From contig NZ_JBOFQF010000026.1 in the NCBI RefSeq assembly GCF_051660745.1, positions 55,963-119,962 of the forward strand: a stretch of 64,000 nucleotides of DNA. Reading direction: 5' to 3'. A program made the position numbers and the translations under genes. This stretch comes from Segniliparus sp051660745. GTDB lineage: Bacteria > Actinomycetota > Actinomycetes > Mycobacteriales > Mycobacteriaceae. Below are positions 24,689 through 33,656 of this stretch, piece after piece (positions within the stretch are counted from its first letter, which is position 1; each line of letters begins with the position of its first letter). The notes below the pieces were generated by a model. The model was not told the origin of the DNA, ran no database searches, and saw only the letters and a program-made list of their open reading frames with translations.

Positions 24689-25543
24689 TTACCCCTGGGC
24701 CTTCGCGTGCCCCGAGAGGTGCGCGATCACAAGCTCGGCGACCTCCTCGGGCCGCTCGTCGGGGATCCAGTGCGACACGCCTTCGAAGACCTCGAACCGG
24801 TACGGGCCGTCGACCTGCTCGCCGCAGAGCTCTGCCGCTTTCCTGGTGACCGCCACGTCCGCGTCGCTCCAGACGAAGAGCGTCGGAACATGGACCCGCC
24901 CTGGAATGCCACGCAGCGACGAGGGCAGTCGCAGCGCGCGGTACCAGTTGATCGCAGCCTTGGCGCGATCCGGGTCGCCGAGCACGGACTCGATGTCGGG
25001 CAGCGCGGATTCCGGCGCGCCGAGCAGCTTGACGAGCCTCGTCCGCGCCCACGAGAACTGCCACAACCGCTCCGGCAGCCAGGGCAGCTGGAACACGAGT
25101 ATGTACCACGAATGCAGTAGCTGCGACCCTCGCAGCCCGGCGAGCAGGAACGCCTTCGGATGCGGCACCGACAGCGCGACAAGCGTGCGGACCCGGTCCG
25201 GGCGGGCCGCCGCCAGCCGCCATGCGATCCCCGCGCCCCAGTCGTGGCTGATCACGTCGAACCGCTCCGCGCCCGCCTGGTCGGCCAACGCGACCACGTC
25301 CTCCGCCAAGCGTTCCAGCTGGTAGGGCTTGACCCCCTCCGGGCGCGCGCCCGGAGAGTAGCCCCGCTGGTCCGGGGCGAGCACGCGGTAGCCCGCCGCG
25401 ACCAGGAACGGAATCACGCCCGACCAGCTGCTGGAGGTCTGCGGAAAACCGTGCAGAGCGATCACCACGGGGCCGTCGAGCCTGCCCTCGTCCAGCACGT
25501 CGAACGTCAAGCCGTCGTTCGTGAAGGAGCTCAGTCGTCCCAT
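24689..25543 (-). CDS. Alpha/beta hydrolase, epoxide hydrolase-like
   Basis: The product is 284 aa. The oxyanion HGFPQTSSSW (~32-41) and the nucleophile elbow SHDWGA (Asp ~97) fit epoxide hydrolases or dehalogenases, in which Asp replaces Ser. The catalytic acid and His are near FVWSDADVAV and GVSHWIPDE. A short 14-bp sequence around the stop codon (cccctgggccttc) is present twice, at the 3' end of the gene and just beyond it, a minor duplication. Substrate unknown. Confidence 0.85.
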   Translation of the reverse strand: MGRLSSFTNDGLTFDVLDEGRLDGPVVIALHGFPQTSSSWSGVIPFLVAAGYRVLAPDQRGYSPGARPEGVKPYQLERLAEDVVALADQAGAERFDVISHDWGAGIAWRLAAARPDRVRTLVALSVPHPKAFLLAGLRGSQLLHSWYILVFQLPWLPERLWQFSWARTRLVKLLGAPESALPDIESVLGDPDRAKAAINWYRALRLPSSLRGIPGRVHVPTLFVWSDADVAVTRKAAELCGEQVDGPYRFEVFEGVSHWIPDERPEEVAELVIAHLSGHAKAQG

Positions 25544-25603
25544 AGCGCGATCCTAGGTCACATCGCATCCAGCAACAAGGCCTGCGTCACACATCCGTGA
25601 GGA

Positions 25604-27379
25604 CTACGCCTGCACCGCGTGCAGGTAGCGCCCGGTTTGTTTCTGCTGGCCGTAGCCCTCGGCGAACTGGCCGTCGCGGAAGACGACCTCGCCGCCCACC
25701 GCCACGACGGGCACCGTCGCGTCGTTGCGCCGGACCATCCGCTTGAGGCCGCCGAAGAACTCGGCGGGCGCCTCGTGGTACTGCCCGAGCGAGTCGTCGA
25801 GGCGCTCGGGGTCGACCACCACGAAGTCCGCCCGGTCGCCGAGCCGCAGCCGTCCGGCTTCGAGGCCGAAGAACTCCGCGAGCTCCCAGGTGAGGCGGCG
25901 CACCGCCTGCCCCATGGGCAAGATCGGCTTGCCCGCGAGCTCCGCGTCGCGCATGCGCTTGAGGAACCGCAGGTGGAAGTTGTAGAAGGCCATGTTCCGC
26001 AGGTGCGCGCCCGCGTCGGAGAAGCCCATCTGCAGATTCGGGTCTTTCGCCATCGCGTCGAGCTCCCGCTCGCGGTGGTTGGCGACCGTGGTCTTCCACC
26101 GGACGTTCCGCTCGCCGTGCTCGACCAAGACGTCGAGGAACGCGTCGAGCGGGTGCACAGGGCTTCCTTCTTGCCTGGCCCGCTCCTCCGCGACCTGCGC
26201 GAAGCTTTTGCCCTCGAGCGCCCGGTCCGGGCACTCCACGATCACCGCGTCGCGGAAGTCCTTGTGCCACAAGCCCGGCACCCTGCGCTTGATCGCGAAC
26301 TCGCGGCGGAACTTGCGCCGGTAGCCCTGGTCCGCCAGGAGCTTGTTGCGCTCCAACTGGTCGCGCAGGTGCAGAGCTGCAGTGCCCGCGCCGAACTCCT
26401 CGAACACCGGCAGGTCGATCCCGTCCGAGTACAGCTCGAACGGGACCGGGACGTGCTGGAACCGGACCTTCGAGCCGAAGAACCAGTTGCTGACAGCCGC
26501 GCCGTACCGCATGAGCAGGTGCGCGTAGCGGAAGGACTTCGCGTCGGCGGCCACCAAGAGGCTCACCGGCACCGAGGGCTTGCGCCAGAACCACGAGCTC
26601 GACGCGAGGAAGAACAGCCACGCCGTGCTGGGGTTCTTGCTATTGGGCGCGCTTTGCAGCATCCGGCCCCGGCGGCGCAGGACCGAGATGAGCCGCAGCC
26701 GCTCATGCCACCACGCGTAGGTGGAGGGCAGGGCGCGGGAGCGGTAGCGGTCCCCGTCGAGCTTGTCGAGCGCGGTGTCCATGCCCGAGAGGCCGAGCAG
26801 GCCGGCGTCGATGGCCTCCTCCAAGAGCGCGGACATCTTGTCGAGCTCCTTGCGCTTGGGCAGCACGCGCTTGTCGGTGGCCCTGCCGAGGCCCATGACC
26901 GCCGCCCGCAGCTCCGAGTGCCCGACGAAAGAGCTGACGTTGGGCCCGAGCGGCAGCGAGTCGATCGCCTTCACGTACCCCTCCGCGTCCGACCAGGTCC
27001 GGAAGTCGTCCAGCGCTTTGATCACGTACTCGCGGGGCACCGCCTCGACCCGGCTGAACAAGTCCGCCGCGTCCTCGTTGGACGCGAACACCGTCGACAT
27101 CGAGCAGCAACCCAAGATCGCCGTGGTGATCCCGTGGCGCACCGACTCGCCGAGGCCCGGGTTGAGCAGCACTTCCGCGTCGTAATGGGTGTGCATGTCG
27201 ACGAAGCCGGGGAGCAGCCATTTGCCCTCGGCCTCGATCACTTCGGGACAGCCGGACTCGTCGAGCGGAACCGAGGAGACCGCCGCGACGCGGCCGTCCT
27301 TGACGCCCACATGCGCGTGGACGGGGTCCGAGCCGGTGCCGTCGAACCACAAGCCGTTTTTCACGATGACGTCGAACAT
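25604..27379 (-). CDS. Amidohydrolase, N-acyl-D-amino-acid deacylase (D-aminoacylase) type
   Basis: The product is 591 aa from the ATG at 27379 (MFDVIVKNGLWFDGTG), preceded by GAAAGG; the longer frame upstream reads through the operator region. The metal site is HTHYDAE in GFVDMHTHYD (~58-67), with AWWHERLRLI and GFSDAGAHLRNM later on, the expected series for the D-aminoacylase branch of amidohydrolases. It ends with RADFVVVDPERL. It shares an upstream region with CAR and runs in the same direction. The true substrate is unknown; some relatives act on N-acyl-D-Asp/Glu. Confidence 0.83.
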   Translation of the reverse strand: MFDVIVKNGLWFDGTGSDPVHAHVGVKDGRVAAVSSVPLDESGCPEVIEAEGKWLLPGFVDMHTHYDAEVLLNPGLGESVRHGITTAILGCCSMSTVFASNEDAADLFSRVEAVPREYVIKALDDFRTWSDAEGYVKAIDSLPLGPNVSSFVGHSELRAAVMGLGRATDKRVLPKRKELDKMSALLEEAIDAGLLGLSGMDTALDKLDGDRYRSRALPSTYAWWHERLRLISVLRRRGRMLQSAPNSKNPSTAWLFFLASSSWFWRKPSVPVSLLVAADAKSFRYAHLLMRYGAAVSNWFFGSKVRFQHVPVPFELYSDGIDLPVFEEFGAGTAALHLRDQLERNKLLADQGYRRKFRREFAIKRRVPGLWHKDFRDAVIVECPDRALEGKSFAQVAEERARQEGSPVHPLDAFLDVLVEHGERNVRWKTTVANHRERELDAMAKDPNLQMGFSDAGAHLRNMAFYNFHLRFLKRMRDAELAGKPILPMGQAVRRLTWELAEFFGLEAGRLRLGDRADFVVVDPERLDDSLGQYHEAPAEFFGGLKRMVRRNDATVPVVAVGGEVVFRDGQFAEGYGQQKQTGRYLHAVQA

Positions 27380-27414
27380 GGGGCTGCCTTTCTCGGATTC
27401 TGCAGTCCATCTTA

Positions 27415-27478
27415 GACCTGACATATGCCGCAGGTCACAATGGATTTTCACAAGATGCGCCACATTGGATATGACCTG
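27415..27478. promoter_or_regulatory. Inverted repeat and extra half-site upstream of the amidohydrolase
   Basis: GACCTG (27415-27420) and CAGGTC (27431-27436) form a perfect 6-bp inverted repeat with a 10-bp spacer. A third GACCTG lies at 27473-27478, 10 bp before the stop of CAR. The cluster falls 36-99 bp upstream of the amidohydrolase start, a good position for an operator. The spacing of about two helix turns between half-site centres suggests a dimeric regulator such as a TetR or GntR protein; which one is unknown. Confidence 0.45.
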
Positions 27479-27487
27479 AGGAACATA

Positions 27488-30400
27488 TCACACGAGGCCG
27501 AGCGCCTTGAGGTCGTCCGCGTACTTCACGATCAGACCACGGGCCAGATGCGGGATATCGTGGTCGGCTCCGACCTCGGCCGCTTTGACCGCGCCCTGGA
27601 ACTCCCCGGTCGGGTAGACGCTGCCGTCGACGGCGGGGTGCGGGAACGCGTAGGCGTGCAACAGCGGCAACAGGGAATGCTGGCGTTGGCGCTCCGGCAG
27701 TCCGCGCACGGCGGTCTCGAACCGGGCGAACCATTCCTTGTGGTCGTCGATCCGCGAGATCGGGTGCCCCGCGTCGACGAGCCAGTCCACGAACTCGTCC
27801 AAGCCGACGCCGTCGTGGTGCGGGTTGAACACGTCGTAGCTGTGGAACCCGGAGCCGGGCCGGGCTCCGAGCGCCGTGATGGCCTCGGCGGTGAAGTCCA
27901 CCGGGATGCCGTCGTAGTGGGCCCGGAGCCGCTCGCCCCCGGCCCCCAGCCGGTAGAAGGATTTCGGCGCGATCCCCGTCGCCAAGACGCTCAGGACCAG
28001 GCGGGTGAACTGGTCGGGGACGTTGAGCTGCCCGACGTACTCGCTGTGCGCGAGGATCATGTCCGAGCGGAACACCGCCACCGGCAGGCCGACGAGGTCG
28101 TGCGCCTCGCGCAGCAGCACCTCGCCCGCCCATTTGCTGTTCCCGTAGCCGTTCGCGTAGCCCTCGTCCACGGAGCGCTCGGGGATCACGGCCCGGATGT
28201 CGCCGTCCTCGTCGAACTCGGCGGGCGCCGTGCCCGCCGCGACCGCCACCGTCGAGAGGTAGGTGACCGGCTTGAGCTTCGCGGTGATCGCGAGGCGGAC
28301 GATCTCCGCCGTGCCGACCACGTTCGGCCCGAATAGCTGGTTGTACGGCAGGACGTGGTTCACCAGGGCCGCCGGGTGCACGATGGCGTCCACGTCTGCG
28401 GCGAGGCGGTCCCACGTCGCGTCGTCCAGGCCGAATCTCGGCTCGCCGACGTCGCCGGGGACCACTTCCAGCCGTCCGTCGGCCAGCTCGGCGAACCGCG
28501 CGGCGAGCACCGGGTCGGTGCCGAGCGCCTCGTCGATCCGGGCGCGCGCGGCGGCGGCGTCCTTCCCCCGGACCAGGCAGACCAGCTTGCCGCCGTCGAC
28601 CGCTGCGAGCCGTTCGAGCTGCTCCAGCGCGAGGAAGCGTCCGAGCCAGCCGTTCGCGCCGGTGAGCAGGACGGTGCGGGCCTCGCCCGCCGCCGGGAGG
28701 TCCCTGGCGGCGGCCAGCAGGCCTGCTTCGAGGAACTTGTCCAGCGTCAGATCGCTCGCGCGGATCGTCGCCGCGCCAGCGCCGTGCACGGAGGCGGCCG
28801 TCGGCCCCGTCCCGCCCGCGCGCTCGGCCTCGATGTGCTTCGCGATCCCGCCGAGCGAGGCGGTCGGACCGATGATGATCCGCACCGGCACTTCGACCTC
28901 GAAGATCTCCTGCAGGAGGTTCGCGAAGCTCAGCGCCGAGAGCGAGTCGCCGCCGAGGTCCGTGAAGTTCGCCTCCGGGCCGATCTCGCCCCCCTCCGTC
29001 CCGCCGATCCCGCTCAGCGCGGCGGCGGCCCGCGCGACTGTCTCGACGACCGGGCGCCCGCCCGCCCCCGCCCGCAGCTCGCGCAGCTCGCTCTCCTGCC
29101 CGTGGGCGATCTCCTCGTACCTGGCCTCCAGCGCCGCGCCGTACTTCGCCTTGAGCTTTGGCCGCAACAGCTTGCCGACCTCGGAGAGCAGGCCGTTCTT
29201 CGTGGTGAACGGCTCGGTCTCGACCAAGAAGTCGCGCGGCGCCTCGTAGGACTGCAGGCCCGCCTCTTTGGCGATCTTCTGCAGCGAGGCCGCGATGAGC
29301 GCCTTCGCCTCCGGGCTCCGCGCCTCGGCTTCGAGCGCTTCGGCGTTCGGCACGACGACCGCGAGGAGGTAGGAGCGCTCGCTGTTGCCGTAGACGAAGA
29401 TCTGCTTCACGTAGGGGCTCGTGCCGAACGCGGCCTCGAGCTTCGCGACGGCGACGAACTCGCCCTGCGAGAGCTTGAGGACGTTCTTGCTCCGGTCGAC
29501 GTAGACGAGGCGGTCCGGCGCGATTTCGGCCATCACGTCGCCGGTCTTGTAGTAGCCGTCCGCGTCGAACACCTCAGCCGTGGCCTCGGGGCGCTTGTAA
29601 TAGCCGGACACGAGGCTCTCCGAGCGGATGTGCAGCTCCCCGCGCGGATAGGGCTTGTCGGTGGTGAAATAGCCCAGCTCGGGCACGTCGACCAGCTTGT
29701 AGTCGATGACCGGCGGGCGCTGGACGACCCCGTCGTGCATGACTCCGAGCGCCTCGGTCGAGCCGTAGCCGTCGAACATCGGGAAGCCGAGCAGGTCCTC
29801 CATGAAGGCGCGCATCTCCGGCGACAGCGGCGCGGAGCCGCAGACCGCGGCGAGCAGGCGGTCGCCGAGCACCTTTTCCCGCAGCTCCGCGACACCGCCG
29901 TGACCGCGCTGGCTCTCTTGACCGCGCTGGCTTTCTTGACCGCGCTGGCTTTCTTGAAAAAGCATCTCGCAGACGCGCGGGACGAGGGCCAAGAACGTCG
30001 GGCGGGCCAGAGCCATGTCCTCGAAGAGAGTCGAGAGGTCGCTGTTCGCGGTGAAGTACGCGATCCCCCCGGCGGCGAGCGTTCTGTTGAGGATCGACCG
30101 CCCGTACGAGTGGCTCAGCGGCATGTAGTGCAGCGAGATGCTCGGCATCCCCGGGACGACCGAGGCCCTCCCCCAGGACTGGGCCACGAGGCGCTGCGAG
30201 TACATCGCGCCCTTCGGCGTGCCGGTCGAGCCGGAGGTGTAGATCAACAGGGCCAACGCCTCCTCGCCCTCGGCGGGCTCGAAGAGCGGGGCCTCCGGCG
30301 AGGACTCGCCACGGGCGACCAGTTCGGCGAGCGTCTCGACGGCCACGGCGCTGCCCGCCTGTGCCAACTTCTCCCGCGCTGCGGCAATGGCCGCGCGGTG

Positions 30401-30946
30401 CTCGTCCGACTCCTCGCGCACGTCGAACACGACAAGGCGCTCGACGCTCGCAGCGCCGAGCGCGCAGGCTGTCGCCCCGTTCAGGCTGTCCGCGCTCGAC
30501 GCGAGCACCTTGGGCGCGGTCTCCGCCAGGATCTCGGCGAGCTGCGTGATCGAGGCTCCCGCCTGCAGCGGCACGGACACCAGGCCCGACCGGACCGTGG
30601 CCAGGTCGACAGCGGCGTAGTCCGGGCTGGTGAAGCCGATAGTGGCGACGAAGTCCCCAGGGACGAGCCCGTCCGCCTGCCACGCCGCCGCGATCGCCCC
30701 GACCCGCGCCCACAGCTCCCCGTAGCTGGTCGTCTGGTAGCCCGCGCCGACCCGGTGGGCGAGCGCCGGACGCTCCGCGTACCCCTTCATCAGGACGTCC
30801 AGGTACCGCACGAGCGAGAGCCCCGGCTCCGACACCGCCGCCACGACCTCTGGCGCGGGCGCGGCCGCCGCGAACTGGGGATCGGTCGCGCGCAGCTCTT
30901 CGATCCGCTGGAAGAGGCGCTGCGCCCGCTCTCCGTTGTCGCCCAT
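27488..30946 (-). CDS. car: Carboxylic acid reductase (ATP/NADPH-dependent)
   Basis: The product is 1152 aa from the ATG at 30946 (MGDNGERAQRLFQRI), with AAGGA upstream. Three domains are visible. The adenylation domain (1-~645) has LLIYTSGSTGTPKGAM near 253 and the hinge/AMP signature DGYGSTEALG. A phosphopantetheine carrier follows with DLGGDSLSAL (Ser ~666). The NADPH reductase domain has TGANGWLGRF (~762) and the short-chain-dehydrogenase YxxxK in NGYGNSKW (~933-937). It reduces carboxylic acids to aldehydes through an acyl-AMP and acyl-thioester. The sequence strongly recalls Segniliparus CAR. No phosphopantetheinyl transferase is adjacent. A hexapeptide repeat (next entry) interrupts the adenylation domain. 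Confidence 0.95.
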   Translation of the reverse strand: MGDNGERAQRLFQRIEELRATDPQFAAAAPAPEVVAAVSEPGLSLVRYLDVLMKGYAERPALAHRVGAGYQTTSYGELWARVGAIAAAWQADGLVPGDFVATIGFTSPDYAAVDLATVRSGLVSVPLQAGASITQLAEILAETAPKVLASSADSLNGATACALGAASVERLVVFDVREESDEHRAAIAAAREKLAQAGSAVAVETLAELVARGESSPEAPLFEPAEGEEALALLIYTSGSTGTPKGAMYSQRLVAQSWGRASVVPGMPSISLHYMPLSHSYGRSILNRTLAAGGIAYFTANSDLSTLFEDMALARPTFLALVPRVCEMLFQESQRGQESQRGQESQRGHGGVAELREKVLGDRLLAAVCGSAPLSPEMRAFMEDLLGFPMFDGYGSTEALGVMHDGVVQRPPVIDYKLVDVPELGYFTTDKPYPRGELHIRSESLVSGYYKRPEATAEVFDADGYYKTGDVMAEIAPDRLVYVDRSKNVLKLSQGEFVAVAKLEAAFGTSPYVKQIFVYGNSERSYLLAVVVPNAEALEAEARSPEAKALIAASLQKIAKEAGLQSYEAPRDFLVETEPFTTKNGLLSEVGKLLRPKLKAKYGAALEARYEEIAHGQESELRELRAGAGGRPVVETVARAAAALSGIGGTEGGEIGPEANFTDLGGDSLSALSFANLLQEIFEVEVPVRIIIGPTASLGGIAKHIEAERAGGTGPTAASVHGAGAATIRASDLTLDKFLEAGLLAAARDLPAAGEARTVLLTGANGWLGRFLALEQLERLAAVDGGKLVCLVRGKDAAAARARIDEALGTDPVLAARFAELADGRLEVVPGDVGEPRFGLDDATWDRLAADVDAIVHPAALVNHVLPYNQLFGPNVVGTAEIVRLAITAKLKPVTYLSTVAVAAGTAPAEFDEDGDIRAVIPERSVDEGYANGYGNSKWAGEVLLREAHDLVGLPVAVFRSDMILAHSEYVGQLNVPDQFTRLVLSVLATGIAPKSFYRLGAGGERLRAHYDGIPVDFTAEAITALGARPGSGFHSYDVFNPHHDGVGLDEFVDWLVDAGHPISRIDDHKEWFARFETAVRGLPERQRQHSLLPLLHAYAFPHPAVDGSVYPTGEFQGAVKAAEVGADHDIPHLARGLIVKYADDLKALGLV
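29905..29958 (-). repeat. Three tandem 18-bp units inside car
   Basis: Units begin at 29905, 29923 and 29941 with cgcgctggctYtcttgac (plus strand). They differ at one base and the last one runs into the flanking codons. They encode QESQRG three times in a row, about residues 330-347, just after VCEMLF in the adenylation domain. In the Segniliparus CAR I remember, the hexapeptide occurs once and is followed directly by DVAEL. The array is in frame, so copy number could vary without breaking the gene. Confidence 0.85.
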
Positions 30947-31026
30947 AGCCGTCCTTCCGTCCGATGCAGCCCGCGAACACAAGATTCGCTATTGCTAACT
31001 ATAGACAGCCGTGAGCGCGGCGCGCC

Positions 31027-31446
31027 CTACTCCTGCTCGGCAGCCAAGGGGGCGGAGCCGCACGCGGCCTTGCCGACCCGGCCCGTGTAGTACGCGACCT
31101 TGTGCTCCACCACCGAGAGGTCTTCCATGAGCCGCTCCTGCTCGGAGAAGATCCGCGCGCGCTGGGCGAGCAGCAGCTCCAGCCGCTCCGAATGGGTCTC
31201 CTCCCCGCCTTGGAGCAGCTCGATGAACCGGCGCATGTCCCTGACCGGCATCCCGGTGCGCCGCAGGCACAGCATCAGAGAGATGCGCTCCACATCGGAC
31301 TCGGAGAACCGGCGTTGCCCGCCCGCGTTTCGGCGGATCGCCGGGAAGAGCCCCTCGCGCTCGAACCAGCGCAACGAGTCGATCGACAGACCAGTCTCGG
31401 CCGAGACTTCGCCGATGGTGAGCTCCCTGATGCGCACTGCGGTCAT
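31027..31446 (-). CDS. MerR family regulator of the divergent SDR gene
   Basis: The product is 139 aa. A MerR DNA-binding domain (LTIGEVSAETGLSIDSLRWFEREGLF, then RRFSESDVERI) is followed by a coiled-coil helix. It ends with a single Cys (KAACGSAPL). The pattern matches the aldehyde/redox-type MerR regulators that sit divergent to oxidoreductases, not the multi-Cys metal type. Two dyads in the 116-bp gap to the SDR gene are its probable operators, one positioned for each direction. The signal is unknown; with CAR next door an aldehyde is an attractive guess only. Confidence 0.82.
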   Translation of the reverse strand: MTAVRIRELTIGEVSAETGLSIDSLRWFEREGLFPAIRRNAGGQRRFSESDVERISLMLCLRRTGMPVRDMRRFIELLQGGEETHSERLELLLAQRARIFSEQERLMEDLSVVEHKVAYYTGRVGKAACGSAPLAAEQE

Positions 31447-31460
31447 GCCTACACCGTAGA

Positions 31461-31532
31461 ACCTGGAGGGCGCTCTAGGTCAAGTGGGGCACGCGTCACA
31501 CTTGCGCTGGAGGGCGCTCCAGGCTCTAGGCT
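31461..31532. promoter_or_regulatory. Two MerR-type dyads between divergent MerR and SDR genes
   Basis: Dyad 1, ACCTGGAGGGCGCTCTAGGT (31461-31480), has 8-bp arms with one mismatch and lies against a minus-strand TTGACC. Dyad 2, CTGGAGGGCGCTCCAG (31507-31522), is perfect. It is bracketed by a plus-strand TTGCGC at 31502-31507 and a -10-like TAGGCT at 31527-31532, 19 bp apart. Both share the core CTGGAG-GGCG-CTC. A 19-bp spacer with a centred dyad is the standard MerR activation geometry. Confidence 0.65.
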
Positions 31533-31562
31533 GAACCCGACGAACACGAACAGGAGGCACGG

Positions 31563-32267
31563 ATGCAGATCGAGGGCAGGGTCGCGCTGGTCACCGGGGC
31601 GAACCGGGGGATCGGCAAAGCTTTCGCGCGAGAGCTCCGCCGCCTCGGCGCGACGAAGGTCTACGCCGCCGCGCGGGACGTCGCTTCGATCGTCGACGAC
31701 GACGTGGTCCCGATCCGGCTCGACGTGACCGATCCGGCGAGCGTCGCGGAGGCCGCCGAACTCGCCGGGGACGTTTCGATCCTCGTCAACAACGCGGGCC
31801 TGTTGCTCCCCACCCCGCCGCTCGCAGCCTCGCTCGACGACGCCCGCGAGCAGTTCGAAGTGAACTGCCTCGGCACGTGGGCGGCCACCCAGGCGTTCGC
31901 GCCCGTGATCGCCCGAAACGGCGGCGGGGCGGTCGTGAACATGCTCTCCGTCGCGTCCTGGGCCAGCGGCCGGACCGACTTCGCGGGATACGCGGCGAGC
32001 AAAGCGGCGCAATGGGCCGTCACGAACGCGCTGCGCCGGGCCTTGCGCCCGCAGGGGGTCCAGATGGTCGGCGTGCACGTCGGATTCGTCGACACGGACA
32101 TGACCGCAGGCGTCGACGGCGCGAAGAACTCCCCGGAAGACGTCGCCCGGACCGCCCTGCGAGGCCTCGCCGACGACTTGGACGAAGTGCTCGTCGACCA
32201 GCGCACCCGCGAGGTCAAAGCCTCGTTGTCCACCGGCGACCCGGCATACCTCGCACCCCTCCCCTGA
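31563..32267 (+). CDS. Short-chain dehydrogenase/reductase
   Basis: The product is 234 aa, the classical SDR length. The cofactor motif TGANRGIGKA (~12-21) is followed by NNAG (~79), the catalytic Ser in MLSVASWASG and YAASKAA (Tyr-x-x-x-Lys, ~145-149). It has an AGGAGG just upstream of the ATG. It is divergent from and presumably activated by the MerR protein through the dyad at 31507-31522. Substrate unknown; an aldehyde- or quinone-type carbonyl would fit the regulator. Confidence 0.87.
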   Translation: MQIEGRVALVTGANRGIGKAFARELRRLGATKVYAAARDVASIVDDDVVPIRLDVTDPASVAEAAELAGDVSILVNNAGLLLPTPPLAASLDDAREQFEVNCLGTWAATQAFAPVIARNGGGAVVNMLSVASWASGRTDFAGYAASKAAQWAVTNALRRALRPQGVQMVGVHVGFVDTDMTAGVDGAKNSPEDVARTALRGLADDLDEVLVDQRTREVKASLSTGDPAYLAPLP

Positions 32268-32350
32268 CAGTCCGGCCTGTTACGTCCGCGTTGCGACGTG
32301 GAACACACGTCGATGATCTTCCCGAAACACATGGGTTGTAGATTGCGTGG

Positions 32351-33643
32351 ATGGCAGACCAACAGGGCAAACGGTCCACGCTCTTCCTCCAGCTCGCGGC
32401 GGCTATCGTCCTCGGCGCCGTCGTCGGCTGGCTGTGGCCGAAGGTCGGCGCCGATCTCAAACCGCTCGCGGACGGGTTCATCAAGCTCATCAAGATGCTC
32501 ATCGCGCCCATCGTGTTCTGCACGGTGGTGCTCGGCATCGCGCATGCCGGGGACCTCAAATCGGTCGGGCGGATCGGGATCAAGGCCTTGGTCTACTTCG
32601 AGGCGATCACCACGTTCGCCTTGGTGTTCGGCCTCCTCGTCGGCAACCTCGTCCGGCCTGGCTCTGGCTTCCACGTCGACCCGAAGACGCTGGCCACCGG
32701 CGCCGAGGCGATCGCGAAGAAGACCGGGAACGGCGAGCTGCCGCACACGGTCGAGTTCCTGCTCGGCGTCATCCCGACTTCGGTGGTCGGGGCGTTCGCG
32801 GAGAACGCGCTGCTCCAGGTGCTGTTCTTCTCTGTGCTGTTCGGCTTGGCGCTCGCGAAGTTCGGCGAGACCGGCCCCCCGGTCGTCTTGGAGCTGGTCG
32901 ACCACCTGAGCAAGCTCTTTTTCACGATCATCGGCTGGGTGATGCGGCTCGCCCCGCTCGGCGCGTTCGGCGCGATGGTCTTCATCATCGGCCAGTACGG
33001 GATCGCGACGCTCGGCGGCTACGCCAAGCTCATCGCCTGCTGCTATCTCGCGGCGGTGCTGTTCATCCTGGTCCTCGCGGTCGTCGCGCGGCTCGGCGCG
33101 GGCCTGAACCTGTGGAAGTTCGTCGTCTACATCAAAGACGAGCTCTTCCTCGCGCTCGGCACCGCGTCCACCGAGGTCGCGCTGCCGCGCATCATGGCGA
33201 AGCTGCAGGCGGCGGGCTGCTCGCGCGCCACGACCGGCCTCGTGGTCCCCACCGGGTACTCGTTCAACTTGGACGGCGCCACGCTGTACCTGTCGATCTG
33301 CGTGCTGTTCCTCGCCCAGGCCCTCGGCGTGAACCTCACCCTCGGCGAGCAGGTCGCCGCGATGCTCGTCCTCATGCTCACCTCGAAGGGGATGGCGGGC
33401 GTGCCCGGCTCGTCCTTCCTCGCCCTCTCCGCGACGATCGCGGCCATCGGCCACGGCTCGATCCCCGTCGCGGCGGTCGCGCTGCTGCTCGGCGCCGACC
33501 GGATCATGGACTCCATGCGGGTCTCGGTCAACCTGCTCGGCAACTGCGTCGCCACCTTTGTCGTGGCCAATTGGGAGGGCCAGCTCGACAAGGAGCAGAT
33601 GCGCGAGACGCTCGAAAGCGGGCGCGAGCCCGTGCCCGCCTGA
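32351..33643 (+). CDS. dctA: C4-dicarboxylate/H+ (DAACS) symporter
   Basis: The product is 430 aa with eight membrane segments plus re-entrant loops. Family signatures are FIKLIKMLIAPIVFCTVVLGIAH near the N-terminus, GTASTEVALPR (first re-entrant Ser loop), PTGYSFNLDG and AGVPGSSFLAL, and DRIMDSMRVSVNLLGNCVA near the end with the conserved Asp/Asn transport residues. It imports succinate, fumarate or malate with protons. DctA is preferred to the glutamate homologues because of the SFNLDG and ...SSFLAL forms. It stands alone; the next gene is convergent 13 bp away. Confidence 0.9.
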   Translation: MADQQGKRSTLFLQLAAAIVLGAVVGWLWPKVGADLKPLADGFIKLIKMLIAPIVFCTVVLGIAHAGDLKSVGRIGIKALVYFEAITTFALVFGLLVGNLVRPGSGFHVDPKTLATGAEAIAKKTGNGELPHTVEFLLGVIPTSVVGAFAENALLQVLFFSVLFGLALAKFGETGPPVVLELVDHLSKLFFTIIGWVMRLAPLGAFGAMVFIIGQYGIATLGGYAKLIACCYLAAVLFILVLAVVARLGAGLNLWKFVVYIKDELFLALGTASTEVALPRIMAKLQAAGCSRATTGLVVPTGYSFNLDGATLYLSICVLFLAQALGVNLTLGEQVAAMLVLMLTSKGMAGVPGSSFLALSATIAAIGHGSIPVAAVALLLGADRIMDSMRVSVNLLGNCVATFVVANWEGQLDKEQMRETLESGREPVPA

Positions 33644-33656
33644 GCGGGCAGCGCCC

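Noticed and set aside
29905..29958. Short regularly spaced repeats, possible CRISPR
   Set aside because: Units are directly adjacent with no spacers, in frame in car, and encode a repeated hexapeptide.
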